Assembly: GCA_028565635.1 (NCBI GenBank)
Contig: JAOXYB010020682.1
Span: 1 to 17,457, forward strand
Length of the DNA: 17,457 nucleotides
Direction: 5' to 3'
Source of the DNA: Phoronis ovalis
Lineage: Eukaryota; Phoronida; Phoronidae
The notes under the pieces were generated by a model that saw only the letters and a list, made by a program, of their open reading frames with translations, was not told the DNA's origin and made no database searches. Both the position numbers and the translations under genes were made by a program. Shown here one piece after another: positions 1-7,218 of the stretch. Each line of letters opens with the position of its first letter. Within the stretch, counting starts at the first letter, position 1.

Positions 1-2
1 AG

Positions 3-98
3 AAAAAAGACATATTAATACGCGTCAAAGATCTATTTCCAGCATGTGGATTACAGACCCTGGCTGCAATTGGCTATCTAATGCCATTAATTTACTGT
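3..98 (+). CDS. Possible preceding exon of the caspase-like gene
   Basis: A frame open from the window edge reads DILIRVKDLFPACGLQTL followed by a hydrophobic LMPLIYC. If it ends at 98 (phase 0), it joins directly to codon GTT at 413 and gives a smooth protein (LMPLIYC then VDVNSILYAP). The weakness is the donor GTATTT at 99, which fits the GTRAGT consensus poorly. A second frame is also open here, so openness alone means little. The left end is cut by the window. Confidence 0.3.
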
Positions 99-412
99 GT
101 ATTTGCAGTTTCAACCTGCATTCTAGTGTACGATAATAGTAAATAACTGTTAACACTGTCACTGCAGACCAATTAACATGTAAAATCAAGATTTTGCTTT
201 AGTAACAGTTGTTAAACAATATGACAGTAGACTACATGCGTTAGACAGTTCTTTTTTTAATGAATTGATGCTTAGCAACCAACTATAAAGCAAATCTAGT
301 CAATCACCAGTTTTAACACACCATCTAGTTCATATATTTCTGTCAAGACAGCACAAACCACCTGCAGCATGATAATAGTATACTATAGTCAAGACTACAT
401 TCTTTTAGACAG

Positions 413-621
413 GTTGATGTCAACAGTATACTGTATGCACCTACTATAAAACCAGAATTATTACTACATGGAGATGTTTTTTCAGACATTCCTGATATAC
501 CTCACATCTATGCTGTGATGATTGCTGGCTCTGATGATAGTAAACCAGTTGAAAGACTGTTTTATCGAGATGTTGTTTACTTGAAGATGGTTCTAACGGA
601 TAAAAGAATAGTAGCGATCAG
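413..621 (+). CDS. Caspase-like gene exon: N-terminal linker and first caspase strand
   Basis: It encodes VDVNSILYAPTIKPELLLHG, a short linker, then the first core strand HIYAVMIAGS and RLFYRDVVYLKMVLTDKRIVAI. The donor is CAG|GTAACA at 622, and the last two bases (AG) pair with the first base of the next exon to form Arg. Two acceptors compete: CAG at 410-412 (chosen because CAG|G fits better and gives phase 0) and TAG at 406-408, which would add one codon plus one base and need a phase-2 partner upstream. The frame stays open back to 389, and no in-frame ATG starts the exon. Confidence 0.75.
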
Positions 622-3365
622 GTAACAGAATGAAGAATATCATATTGGTCCAAAAAATGTTGTTAATAGAATGAACATGTGGTTTGTTTCACATTTTTGT
701 CAGTTTTATACCGGGAACCTTGTACGCTTTGCAAATTAATCAAAAGACACATCTATTTTTTTTATTAAAAATTAATTATTATAAAGTATGATTTGTAATA
801 TGATGCAGGACATGGTTCATTGATGAACAAAGACTGTTTGTACTTCATTAATGAGACTGTTGTCTGCTATCATTTCATTATTATATGTGAATTATGTGAT
901 GACTTTGTAGACCTGAAGATTTGATTGTTATTAGTCCAGGATCTACAGACCCTAAAAGAGAACTATCAGCTGACAATGTGAAGGCAGCCATTGTAGAGAT
1001 GAGAGTTAAAATCAATGCTAAAGTCACAGAAGATTTAGATAAACCAAAGAAAGACGATTTGTGTTTCATACTGTACTACTCTGGTCATTCTCGATACGGA
1101 AGGCTTGATATCAATGATGATAAACCAATATATGGCAATGATATTCAACAAGAGATTAAGCTAATAGATATATCTCGCAAATTAGTAATTCTAGACTGCT
1201 GTTACTCTGAAAACACGCAGTGTTTAACAGCTGATGTTGATGCTGAAATACCTGACTGTACAGAGAAACAGATAGGCTTTGGAATAAAAAGTCCATCACA
1301 GATTCTACAATGGTCTTCTTCAGGAACCTGTCAGAGTTCATATTATGATGTAAAGAACCTCAGCTTTTTCACGGCTTATGTCATCAGAGGTCTTTGTAGT
1401 GCTCAGACATCTTGTGCAGAGGGAGCGGCCCCAGAATGTATATCATGTTCAAAGTTCATCAGTAGTTGTCGGGTGTATAGATGCATTCAGTTGTTTCCAC
1501 TTATGGAATATGTTCACGATCATGTCCAAGAGCATGTGTCAAAGAAAAACAGGGAAAAACTCTCCAGACCAAGTAAAACAGAAGAACAACAGCACACCAC
1601 TACAAAAGGAAAATTCTCCAAAGATTTGCCTATAGCTCGCTACAACACGGAGCGACTGTGCTACTTCATTGATGTTAAATTCAAAGATGAGGTGTACTCT
1701 GTTATGATCTGTCAACTACCAGAAAATGTGGGTCAGTTTAAAAGAGATATCTTGGAACAAGTTAGAACAATTTGTAAGTACTTTATATTAATGTTAAGCT
1801 AGAGTCAATTTACGGTTTTAAATTAAAAAAATTGTGAAAAGTACATATTACATTTTATCCACACAAACTATGTGTTTCTAAAACTTTAACATTCAGGATA
1901 TGTTATGGTGGTATTTTGAGACACGTGTGTGAAATGCACAAAATTTAATTAGGGTTTTATGACATCAATCAAATCCACATAAATCATAAGGTACATCCTA
2001 CGTGAAAGAATTCTCGACCTACTGTATTACTTGTGCAGGATAAATAGGTAGTTTCGAGCAACTTTCATGGCTACTTTTAGTATGCTTTATGTGCATACAG
2101 ACAAAAGTATCCTCCAGTATGATATATAAAGGAATTATGTCCCTTTAATGTGGAGTTAACATACATCTAACGTACTCTACAAACTTTGACCCCGGACAAA
2201 GCAAATGTAGTAGGTTTTTGCTTCAGAAAAGAAAAGTTCATTGCCTATGTAACGGTGCTGTTTCTTAACAAATGGAAAGAGTCGATGCCATGGATTAGGT
2301 CCAGGCATATTTTGTTTTCGATTCCCCAATTGAATTGTAAAATAAATGTGCATTCGTTCCTGTAATCCACTACGTTTTATTTTTGTATATGAGTGTGGAA
2401 CGATTATTTGTCCATTGTAGTGGCCATATAAGAGATCACAGAGAAACTTCAAGTTATAAAAATAAAGAGGTGAATTATCAAGGAAACATCTTTTTTAAAT
2501 CTTTATAGGCTGAAGATAATATACATTAATTTTTAGTTTGATTTGTCATCATTTTATTATAACTGCTCCCTCTATTTAATAGATCTAAAGAGTTCAGTTT
2601 GGATACTTGATTATTTGTATTGTTGTTTGTAGATTCATCAGGAGTGACAGTAGATATGTTACTGAAAATACAGTATGAAGGGATGGAGTTGAACAACATG
2701 GAGGAAATAAAACAGGTAACATATAACTTGACATGATTTATGTCTAAGTTGTGTGAGGGTTAAAATAAATCGTTCCTGAGGATATCTAAGTAGCAATCAT
2801 TTTTTTCCTTTTTTTTTATAATTAACATAGAAGTATTCCAAAATTTTAAAACATCTGAGTAGCAAGCATTTTTGTGCCTATTTTTAAAGAAATTAACATC
2901 GAAGCAATCCAAATTTTCATATAACAATGAAGCACCATTTTGTGCTGCAGGCAATGGTTAAGAAATCAGTTTTGATCAGTAGCAATCCTAAAAAAGTAAA
3001 AAAATTACATTCAGTTCAAACCCCCAATTATTCTCACACCACTACAATGATCCCCAGACAAAAATACTTTGAATATTCCTTGGGATGTGCAGTTGGAAAC
3101 AAACCCAATCTTATAGCTAAAAGTAGATGTTTCAATCTAATTATTTACAAATAAGTTTGTAGCAACTTAGAAATCATTGTCATTGGTAGCAAATGTTCTT
3201 TGGAACACAAAATCTTAATCTGCTAAAATATATTAATATGGCTATATGTTAAATATAAGAAATTAAAAGAAACTGCACTTTCTAGAATCTCATTCATTAT
3301 TTCAGACTTTCAAGACAGGGATAGAAAAATTATGTGCCGACATAATAGATGAGAACTTGTCATAG
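413..3365 (+). CDS. Caspase-fold (peptidase C14-like) protein, spliced, 5'-partial
   Basis: Four exons (413-621, 911-1773, 2633-2715, 3306-3365) join in frame to 404 residues and a TAG stop; the N-terminus is missing upstream. What is seen: a hydrophobic first strand HIYAVMIAGS, then LIVISPG, then CFILYYSGHS with the catalytic-type His at 1086-1088, then KLVILDCCYSE with the catalytic-type Cys at 1200-1202. Downstream come WSSSGTCQSS and SFFTAYVIRGL, which sit where the small-subunit strands and helix of this fold are expected. Family knowledge: caspases and metacaspases use a His/Cys dyad to cut after Asp or after Arg/Lys. The spacing of about 38 residues between His and Cys fits. Odd points are GHS in place of the usual GHG, a Cys-rich insertion after the core, and an added C-terminal module of about 90 residues. 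Substrate, cleavage preference and process are unknown; no death-fold or CARD domain is visible in the window. I am confident of the fold, less so of activity. Confidence 0.85.
622..910 (+). other. Intron, phase 2
   Basis: A GTAACA donor and TTTGTAG acceptor bound 289 bases of AT-rich sequence with stops in the reading frame. No other feature is seen inside. Confidence 0.75.
911..1773 (+). CDS. Caspase-like gene exon: catalytic core, Cys-rich insert, start of C-terminal module
   Basis: This large exon follows an acceptor TTTGTAG at 904-910. It opens with PEDLIVISPG in frame with the previous exon and ends at a consensus donor GTAAGT at 1774, in phase 1. It carries both dyad motifs (His at 1086-1088, Cys at 1200-1202). 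Between 1395 and 1484 it has six cysteines in 30 residues, spaced C-x5-C-x7-C-x2-C-x6-C-x4-C. A helix-like stretch LFPLMEYVHDHVQEHV follows, then a polar linker rich in Lys, Gln and Thr, then CYFIDVKFKDEVYSVMICQL. Reading past the donor gives only ten more residues before a stop, which supports splicing here. The first residue is not a start: the codon at 921 is TTG inside the exon. Confidence 0.88.
1774..2632 (+). other. Intron, phase 1
   Basis: A GTAAGT donor and TTTGTAG acceptor bound 859 bases. A minus-strand open frame of 91 codons (2177-2452) lies inside but resembles no family I know and is probably chance. Nothing else stands out. Confidence 0.75.
2633..2715 (+). CDS. Caspase-like gene exon: middle of the C-terminal module
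   Basis: It lies between an acceptor TTTGTAG at 2626-2632 and a donor CAG|GTAACA at 2716. The first two bases complete the split Tyr codon, and the exon reads SSGVTVDMLLKIQYEGMELN then NMEEIKQ. It ends in phase 0. The amino-acid run is protein-like, with alternating hydrophobic residues followed by an acidic helix, and it continues the module begun in the previous exon. Confidence 0.75.
2716..3305 (+). other. Intron, phase 0, holding a tandem repeat
   Basis: A GTAACA donor and ATTTCAG acceptor bound 590 bases. The middle part is a diverged tandem repeat (listed separately). The remainder is AT-rich with no recognised feature. Confidence 0.7.
2784..2995. repeat. Diverged tandem repeat, unit about 70 bp, about three copies
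   Basis: Units start near 2784 (ATCTAAGTAGCAATCATTTT), 2853 (ATCTGAGTAGCAAGCATTTT) and 2926 (more diverged, with AAGCACCATTTTGTGC and later AGTAGCAATCC). The first two align over most of their length and share ATTAACAT and TCCAAAATTTT-like segments. The 69-bp step between the first two keeps a minus-strand frame open across both, so the open frame there is a product of the repeat and not a gene. Confidence 0.65.
3306..3365 (+). CDS. Caspase-like gene terminal exon
   Basis: The acceptor ATTTCAG ends at 3305 after a T-rich tract. The phase-0 frame reads TFKTGIEKLCADIIDENLS and stops at TAG (3363-3365). The peptide looks like the closing amphipathic helix of the C-terminal module. Splice phase and the flanking AG agree with the previous exon, but the exon is short, so it is less sure than the others. 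Confidence 0.7.
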   Translation, partial: TFKTGIEKLCADIIDENLS

Positions 3366-3751
3366 TTTCAACAAAATCAGGAATGGTTCAATCCTTGAGC
3401 AAGTCGACAACTCTGTCTAGTCTGTATAAAAGATGGATTATTTTTGTTATCATCGCCAGTAAAGATTCTTCTCCAGAGACTTCTAAAATCATGTTAAACA
3501 ATATATGAGGAAAGATTTGCAAAGTAATATGTTAGAAATTAAAATTGTGACCATCCTAATTGCTTGTTTGCAAGACATTTTTAGTTCATGAGCACTCTAT
3601 GTAGAATGTTAGAAGACTCCAAATTCATTCTGGTGTTTTGTACATGTGTGTAGAAATATTGTAAATATAAACATACCATATGAACTCGCCTTATTGTGCA
3701 CTATTTTTTTCACAAGTCATATAATTATACATATTGTGAGCCCAGAGTGAT

Positions 3752-4085
3752 GGTATGTCATATACCAAGGGGGTTCTGAATATATTTTTAGATGGGGATG
3801 TGCATCCCAAACTCAAATTATCCAACCATTTTTATGGATTTTGATCTCAAGAAACGCACCCATTTTTAGGATTTATGATCACAAAAAGGACTCGTTTTTA
3901 AGGTTTACTTTGAAATCCACAACCTTTATATGAAATTGCGAAAAACGACACACTTTTGGAAATTTTATTGAAAAGTAGATCCATTCTTAGGGACTTTCTG
4001 TGAAAAATGAAAAAGTTACCCATTTGTATGGCACACCCCGTATTCATGATATATGTAAGTAACCCCCTGGGATCGTATAGCAAGA
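3752..4085. repeat. Degenerate repeat block, period about 28-38 bp, with inverted-like ends
   Basis: Six or seven degenerate units begin with a CATTTTTAGG-like run followed by an A-rich, GAAAAA-type half: near 3826, 3860, 3892, 3923, 3953, 3981 and 4020. Read on the minus strand, this gives a repeated peptide of about 11 residues in part. The left edge holds GGTATGTCATATACC followed by AAGGGGGTT; the right edge has AACCCCCTGGGATCGTATAG, an imperfect inverted match to it. The likely nature is a decayed dispersed element. I do not recognise a named family. Confidence 0.5.
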
Positions 4086-4112
4086 TCTGACATGTAATAT
4101 CTGTGGAAATAC

Positions 4113-4118
4113 AATAAA
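4113..4118 (+). terminator. Candidate polyadenylation signal AATAAA
   Basis: This is the first canonical AATAAA on the plus strand after the stop at 3365. AATAAA is common by chance in DNA this AT-rich, so use by the gene is only a suggestion. Confidence 0.3.
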
Positions 4119-4130
4119 ACTAAAATGCAT

Positions 4131-5298
4131 TAAAATGTAAACGTACGCAAATGATATGTCAATGTAAGATATGAAAACGTCACGTGCCCTGGCATTGTGT
4201 ATGGATATCTTTGGTGATCAGTTTAATTTACTTGCAACGATTGATGCACACTTTAAGTGCAGGAAAGAAGCTGTATAATATCTGCTTCATTTATATATAA
4301 GGGTATTAAACATGAAAGTGTATGTCAAAGACAGTAGATCTTTAGTACAAAATGTGCATAAAGCCATAGTATTTACTAGTATTTTGTATGTTGACCTGTT
4401 AATTGTTAATAATACAATAATGAATTATACATATGACAACTAGTTGGAACAAAATGTGCATTAAAAATCAGAGGTTATAAATCAAAAGTATCAGCAATGC
4501 ATTGTGCTTTTGTTTAATAATCTTTGACTGCCTTTCTCGGACCACCCTCAGAGCGTACAGGATATGTTTGATACGGAATGCTTTGTTTTGATATCTGAGC
4601 TCTGTAGAAGTAATTATTGTACTGTTAGAGCGTATTCAGAGAGACTTTATGAGTTTTTACTAAAAAGTATGTACTATGCACCGTGTAACCAACAATAGGA
4701 CCGTGACACATTTGACATTGTACACAACCATGGCTATTCTAGGTACTTCAGTCGATATAATGATCACATTCCAATGTTGTTAAAATGTACATAAATCTAC
4801 ATTGTGCATGTGAAGGTAAAATACACATCCACTGGAACACGGCACTGCCACTTACTAGTTACATGTATTAGGGGAAAGTGAAACTGCAATTGTCCTAACC
4901 AATTATTTCCACATAAATGACTTTCATGTTTGAACATTGAATGTGTTATAACTCGTCTTACTCTAATATCTGTATTTATCATTGCATCACAAACTATTTA
5001 TATGTTATTTATATTTGTTTAAAGGTAAAATTCAAACAAATTCAAGACAGAAATGTGTTTTAAATGGTCACAATCTCAAGAAAAGTCGATACTTAGTCTC
5101 GAAAGCAGGGGAAGGAAGCAGCCAGTGACAACACTACAAAGGTGTTTTAACCATTGTCTTAAAAACTGCTGTGAATAAAATATTAATAGGCTAAGCATGC
5201 AAAATGTATTATTTATAATGTTGAATTTTACGTTTTCAAATGTATATTTTGTGCATGATACATTCTACATTATAACAACTAAAATTCTGGTTATAAAT
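4131..5298. other. Intergenic, nothing recognised
   Basis: AT-rich sequence with several similar short runs of AAAATGTGCAT type (near 4350, 4449 and 4782). The one open frame of note (4797-4982, minus) has no family resemblance. No RNA gene, TE end or coding exon is supported. Confidence 0.5.
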
Positions 5299-5302
5299 GT
5301 AT
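5299..5302. repeat. Target-site duplication GTAT, left copy
   Basis: It directly precedes the TG of the solo LTR and matches the four bases after its CA end. Four bases alone could match by chance; the match with the inverted ends makes it convincing. Confidence 0.65.
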
Positions 5303-5368
5303 TGTAGCGAAATTTAACTTTAACTTTACATTGTGATCATTATTATTATAGATATATCTATCTATATA

Positions 5369-5658
5369 GCGGATTCCCTCCCGCACGTCTATCTATGTTA
5401 TTGTAATGCGGATTCCCTCCCGCATATCTATCTATATTATATATAGCGGATTCCCTCCTCAGGACTATCTATGTTATTGTAATGCGGATTCCCTCCCATA
5501 TGTCTATCTATATTATATATAGCGGATTCCCTCCCGCACGTCTATCTATGTTATATTGTATAGCGGATTCCCTCCCGCAAGTCTATCTATATTATATATA
5601 GCGGATTCCCTCCTAGCTCCTCCTCTGAACTCTATATGACGTTTAGCGGAGTCCCTCC
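5369..5658 (+). repeat. U3 tandem repeat, eight ~38-bp units in ~76-bp dimers
   Basis: The core GCGGATTCCCTCC starts at 5369, 5408, 5446, 5484, 5522, 5563 and 5601; a changed eighth copy (GCGGAGTCCCTCC) starts at 5646. Spacings are 39, 38, 38, 38, 41, 38 and 45. The spacers alternate: units 1, 3 and 5 carry CTATCTATGTTAT followed by a TGTA-type run, and units 2, 4 and 6 carry CTATCTATATTATATATA. Several cores extend to GCGGATTCCCTCCCGC, which has 4-bp complementary ends. The position upstream of the LTR TATA box suggests an enhancer-like array. Confidence 0.9.
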
Positions 5659-5671
5659 GTTGGTTAGCTAC

Positions 5672-5680
5672 TATAAATAG
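5672..5680 (+). promoter_or_regulatory. TATA box of the solo LTR
   Basis: TATAAATAG is a near-ideal TATA box. It lies after the U3 repeat array and 46 bases ahead of AATAAA, as expected for an LTR promoter with initiation near 5700. Such an element can drive neighbouring sequence, but nothing coding is seen downstream. Confidence 0.65.
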
Positions 5681-5725
5681 CCTGTGTCATTGTATTGTAA
5701 TTCAGTTGCTCGCTTACATTTGAAC

Positions 5726-5731
5726 AATAAA
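5726..5731 (+). terminator. LTR polyadenylation signal AATAAA
   Basis: The AATAAA lies just past the expected start site and before a TCGTGTCGTTC stretch that could serve as the GT-rich downstream element. The order TATA, start, AATAAA matches compact LTR R regions. Confidence 0.6.
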
Positions 5732-5846
5732 CTTCGTGTCGTTCTCATCAAACATCTCTCTTATTTCTCGTCTTTTTACGAACTAGTGCAGACTCAACCA
5801 ACGGCCCTGAGACAAAGTCTGCATACACTTCACGTCTTTCGTTACA

Positions 5847-5850
5847 GTAT
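5847..5850. repeat. Target-site duplication GTAT, right copy
   Basis: It directly follows the TTACA end of the solo LTR and equals 5299-5302. Confidence 0.65.
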
Positions 5851-6557
5851 GATCACACACCTGCGTAGGCTCGGTATACTTGCGGAGATAATTGTTTGAG
5901 ACCATCAAAATTTCCTCCAGAAAATTAGTTTTGTAAGTACAGGCATATCATGCAACATGTGAGCCAAAATTGAATAAGAAACATTACAATTTAAAATTAA
6001 TTCATTCTTAACTTAGAATTTTACACACAAAGTATCCCCAGTTCGAATCCTTACAAATATACTCCAGAGAAAATTAAATAGAGACCAGGTTTCCTCATTT
6101 TTCCACCAGGAGTATCTGAATCGCACTGACCAAGTTGCTTAGAGGTGTCCTTTCGCCCTGTAATGTGAACCTTTTGAAGACAACATTTAGCCAAACGTAC
6201 ACAGCAGTTACACAGCCAGGGTCTCTCCGCCTTACAGTAACCATCTCAAATTTGTTGATTTATCCCTTTTTTATCTAAATACGAGCCAGGTAACATATCA
6301 AATAAAAGAAGATCCGCGCAATAATATCTGAAGCTGTTTGTGACGAGACAGACACTCCCCAGGTGTCGTGTCTCTAATGTATAGTGTAAGAATTGTGTGC
6401 AATTTATGGTCGGCACAAGTAGAAAATGATATAAATTGACACTCCACTGAACCTGTAGTATGCATGATCTCATCGATAAATATCCGTAGCCTGATCTCCA
6501 TCCATGGCCCGAGTCAAGTTTAGCGTTTGAGGATATGTGCAAATTTTATCTGGAATA
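5851..6557. other. Intergenic, nothing recognised
   Basis: GTTCGAATCC at 6041-6050 resembles a tRNA B box but has no A box upstream. Overlapping minus-strand open frames (6246-6542) show no family motif. No retrotransposon interior is present next to the LTR. Confidence 0.5.
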
Positions 6558-6616
6558 CCTGAGACTAATACCCCCGGGAGACTAATTTAACTATAATTAG
6601 TTATATTAGTCTCAGG
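6558..6616. repeat. Inverted repeat with 13-bp perfect arms
   Basis: CCTGAGACTAATA (6558-6570) pairs exactly with TATTAGTCTCAGG (6604-6616) over a 33-base spacer. The spacer holds a second GAGACTAATT and a nearer AATTAGT, so a nested shorter hairpin is also possible. CCCGGG occurs in the spacer (6573-6578) and again just outside (6625-6630). It may be a foldback or decayed short inverted-repeat element. Confidence 0.75.
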
Positions 6617-6630
6617 GAATACATCCCGGG

Positions 6631-7198
6631 ACATTAATCATCAAAATTCCCCTCTTACCGGCTCTTAGGTTAATGGCACAATCACAAGCTTTGCGCTATA
6701 TTAAACAGTGACAAAGGACATTAAGTAATCATAAACCATTACTACTTCTGACTACTTTCTCGATAGTAATTCTTCTTTCTTACTTAAGTTTTATAGTTTT
6801 TTTCGCAACCACCAACTACATTATTATTGTGCATGCGCCAAATACACTATTACTGGTTGCATTTAAAGTTTTACTATTTATCCATTGAATGTATTGATGC
6901 CCTTTGGATTTGGATGTTACACATTACACATAATTTATTAATCGTCGGCATTAAAATACACACATCTCTCATGTTTAGTAAACTGACACATATATCTTCA
7001 TATAGACCTATAGGTGGCACCCCGGTCTGTGGTGGATCGTACATTACTGGGAACATATGTTCTATTGTTTTAGTACAGCAACAATTAACTATTTTATCTT
7101 TCTGAAAGTGCAAAGAATGCGTCACCTAGTGACATCTAGTGTTGTTAAGGTCCTTCAATGAGTTCACACGCACATACACACGCTAACAACCCTGTGTT
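6631..7198. other. Intergenic, nothing recognised
   Basis: Opposed open frames overlap at 6827-7125, which is typical of chance frames; neither has a recognisable motif. A short CA-rich run (about 7164-7182) precedes the microsatellite. Confidence 0.5.
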
Positions 7199-7218
7199 CA
7201 CACACACACACACACACA
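7199..7218. repeat. CA dinucleotide microsatellite, ten units
   Basis: An uninterrupted (CA)10 run, with an imperfect CA-rich stretch shortly upstream. Probably length-variable between individuals. Confidence 0.95.

Larger units (their letters stand above)
3366..4130 (+). other. Probable 3' UTR and downstream flank of the caspase-like gene
   Basis: The sequence after the TAG stop is AT-rich and non-coding. The transcript end is not fixed. The best canonical AATAAA is at 4113-4118; ATTAAA at 3538-3543 and AATATA near 3663 are weaker, nearer alternatives. If the distal signal is used, the UTR includes the 3752-4085 repeat block. Confidence 0.4.
5303..5846 (+). mobile_element. Solo LTR of a retrotransposon, Ty3/Gypsy-like
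   Basis: The 544-bp element begins TGTAGCGAAA and ends TTTCGTTACA, inverted ends that match at 9 of 10 positions and have the TG...CA termini of LTRs. It is flanked by a 4-bp direct duplication, GTAT (5299-5302 and 5847-5850). Inside, in plus-strand order, are a tandem-repeat U3 region, a TATA box (5672-5680), a likely transcription start near 5700, an AATAAA signal (5726-5731) and a pyrimidine-rich stretch up to the end. That order is the U3-R-U5 plan. No primer-binding site, gag or pol sequence follows 5850, so this looks like a solo LTR left by recombination. The short duplication suits Ty3/Gypsy, but the clade is inferred from layout alone. The near-intact ends and duplication suggest it is not very old. 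Confidence 0.8.

Noticed and set aside
881-1341. Minus-strand open frames opposite the large exon
   Set aside because: They are mirror images of coding sequence on the plus strand and show no motif of their own.
1378-1635. An 85-codon plus-strand open frame overlapping the large exon
   Set aside because: It lies in another frame inside the caspase-like exon, whose own frame carries the family motifs throughout.
3898-4083. A 61-codon minus-strand open frame
   Set aside because: It lies wholly inside the degenerate periodic block, which explains its regular composition; the neighbouring repeat units contain stops.
5332-5857. TGTGATCAT and ATGATCACA as alternative LTR ends
   Set aside because: The 9-bp match contains the self-complementary TGATCA, and no target duplication flanks it. 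The TGTAGCGAAA/TTTCGTTACA pair has a matching GTAT on both sides.
5684-5899. A 71-codon plus-strand open frame
   Set aside because: It starts just past the LTR TATA box and runs through R and U5 into flanking DNA, with no gag-like features.
6041-6050. B-box-like GTTCGAATCC, with similar ones near 7272 and 9308
   Set aside because: None has an A box at the right distance or a tRNA cloverleaf around it.
7007-7133. CTCF-like matches at 7007-7021 (plus) and 7119-7133 (minus), and one at 12994-13008
   Set aside because: Each has two or three mismatches to a loose 15-base consensus. By rough count a couple of such matches are expected by chance in 17 kb on both strands.
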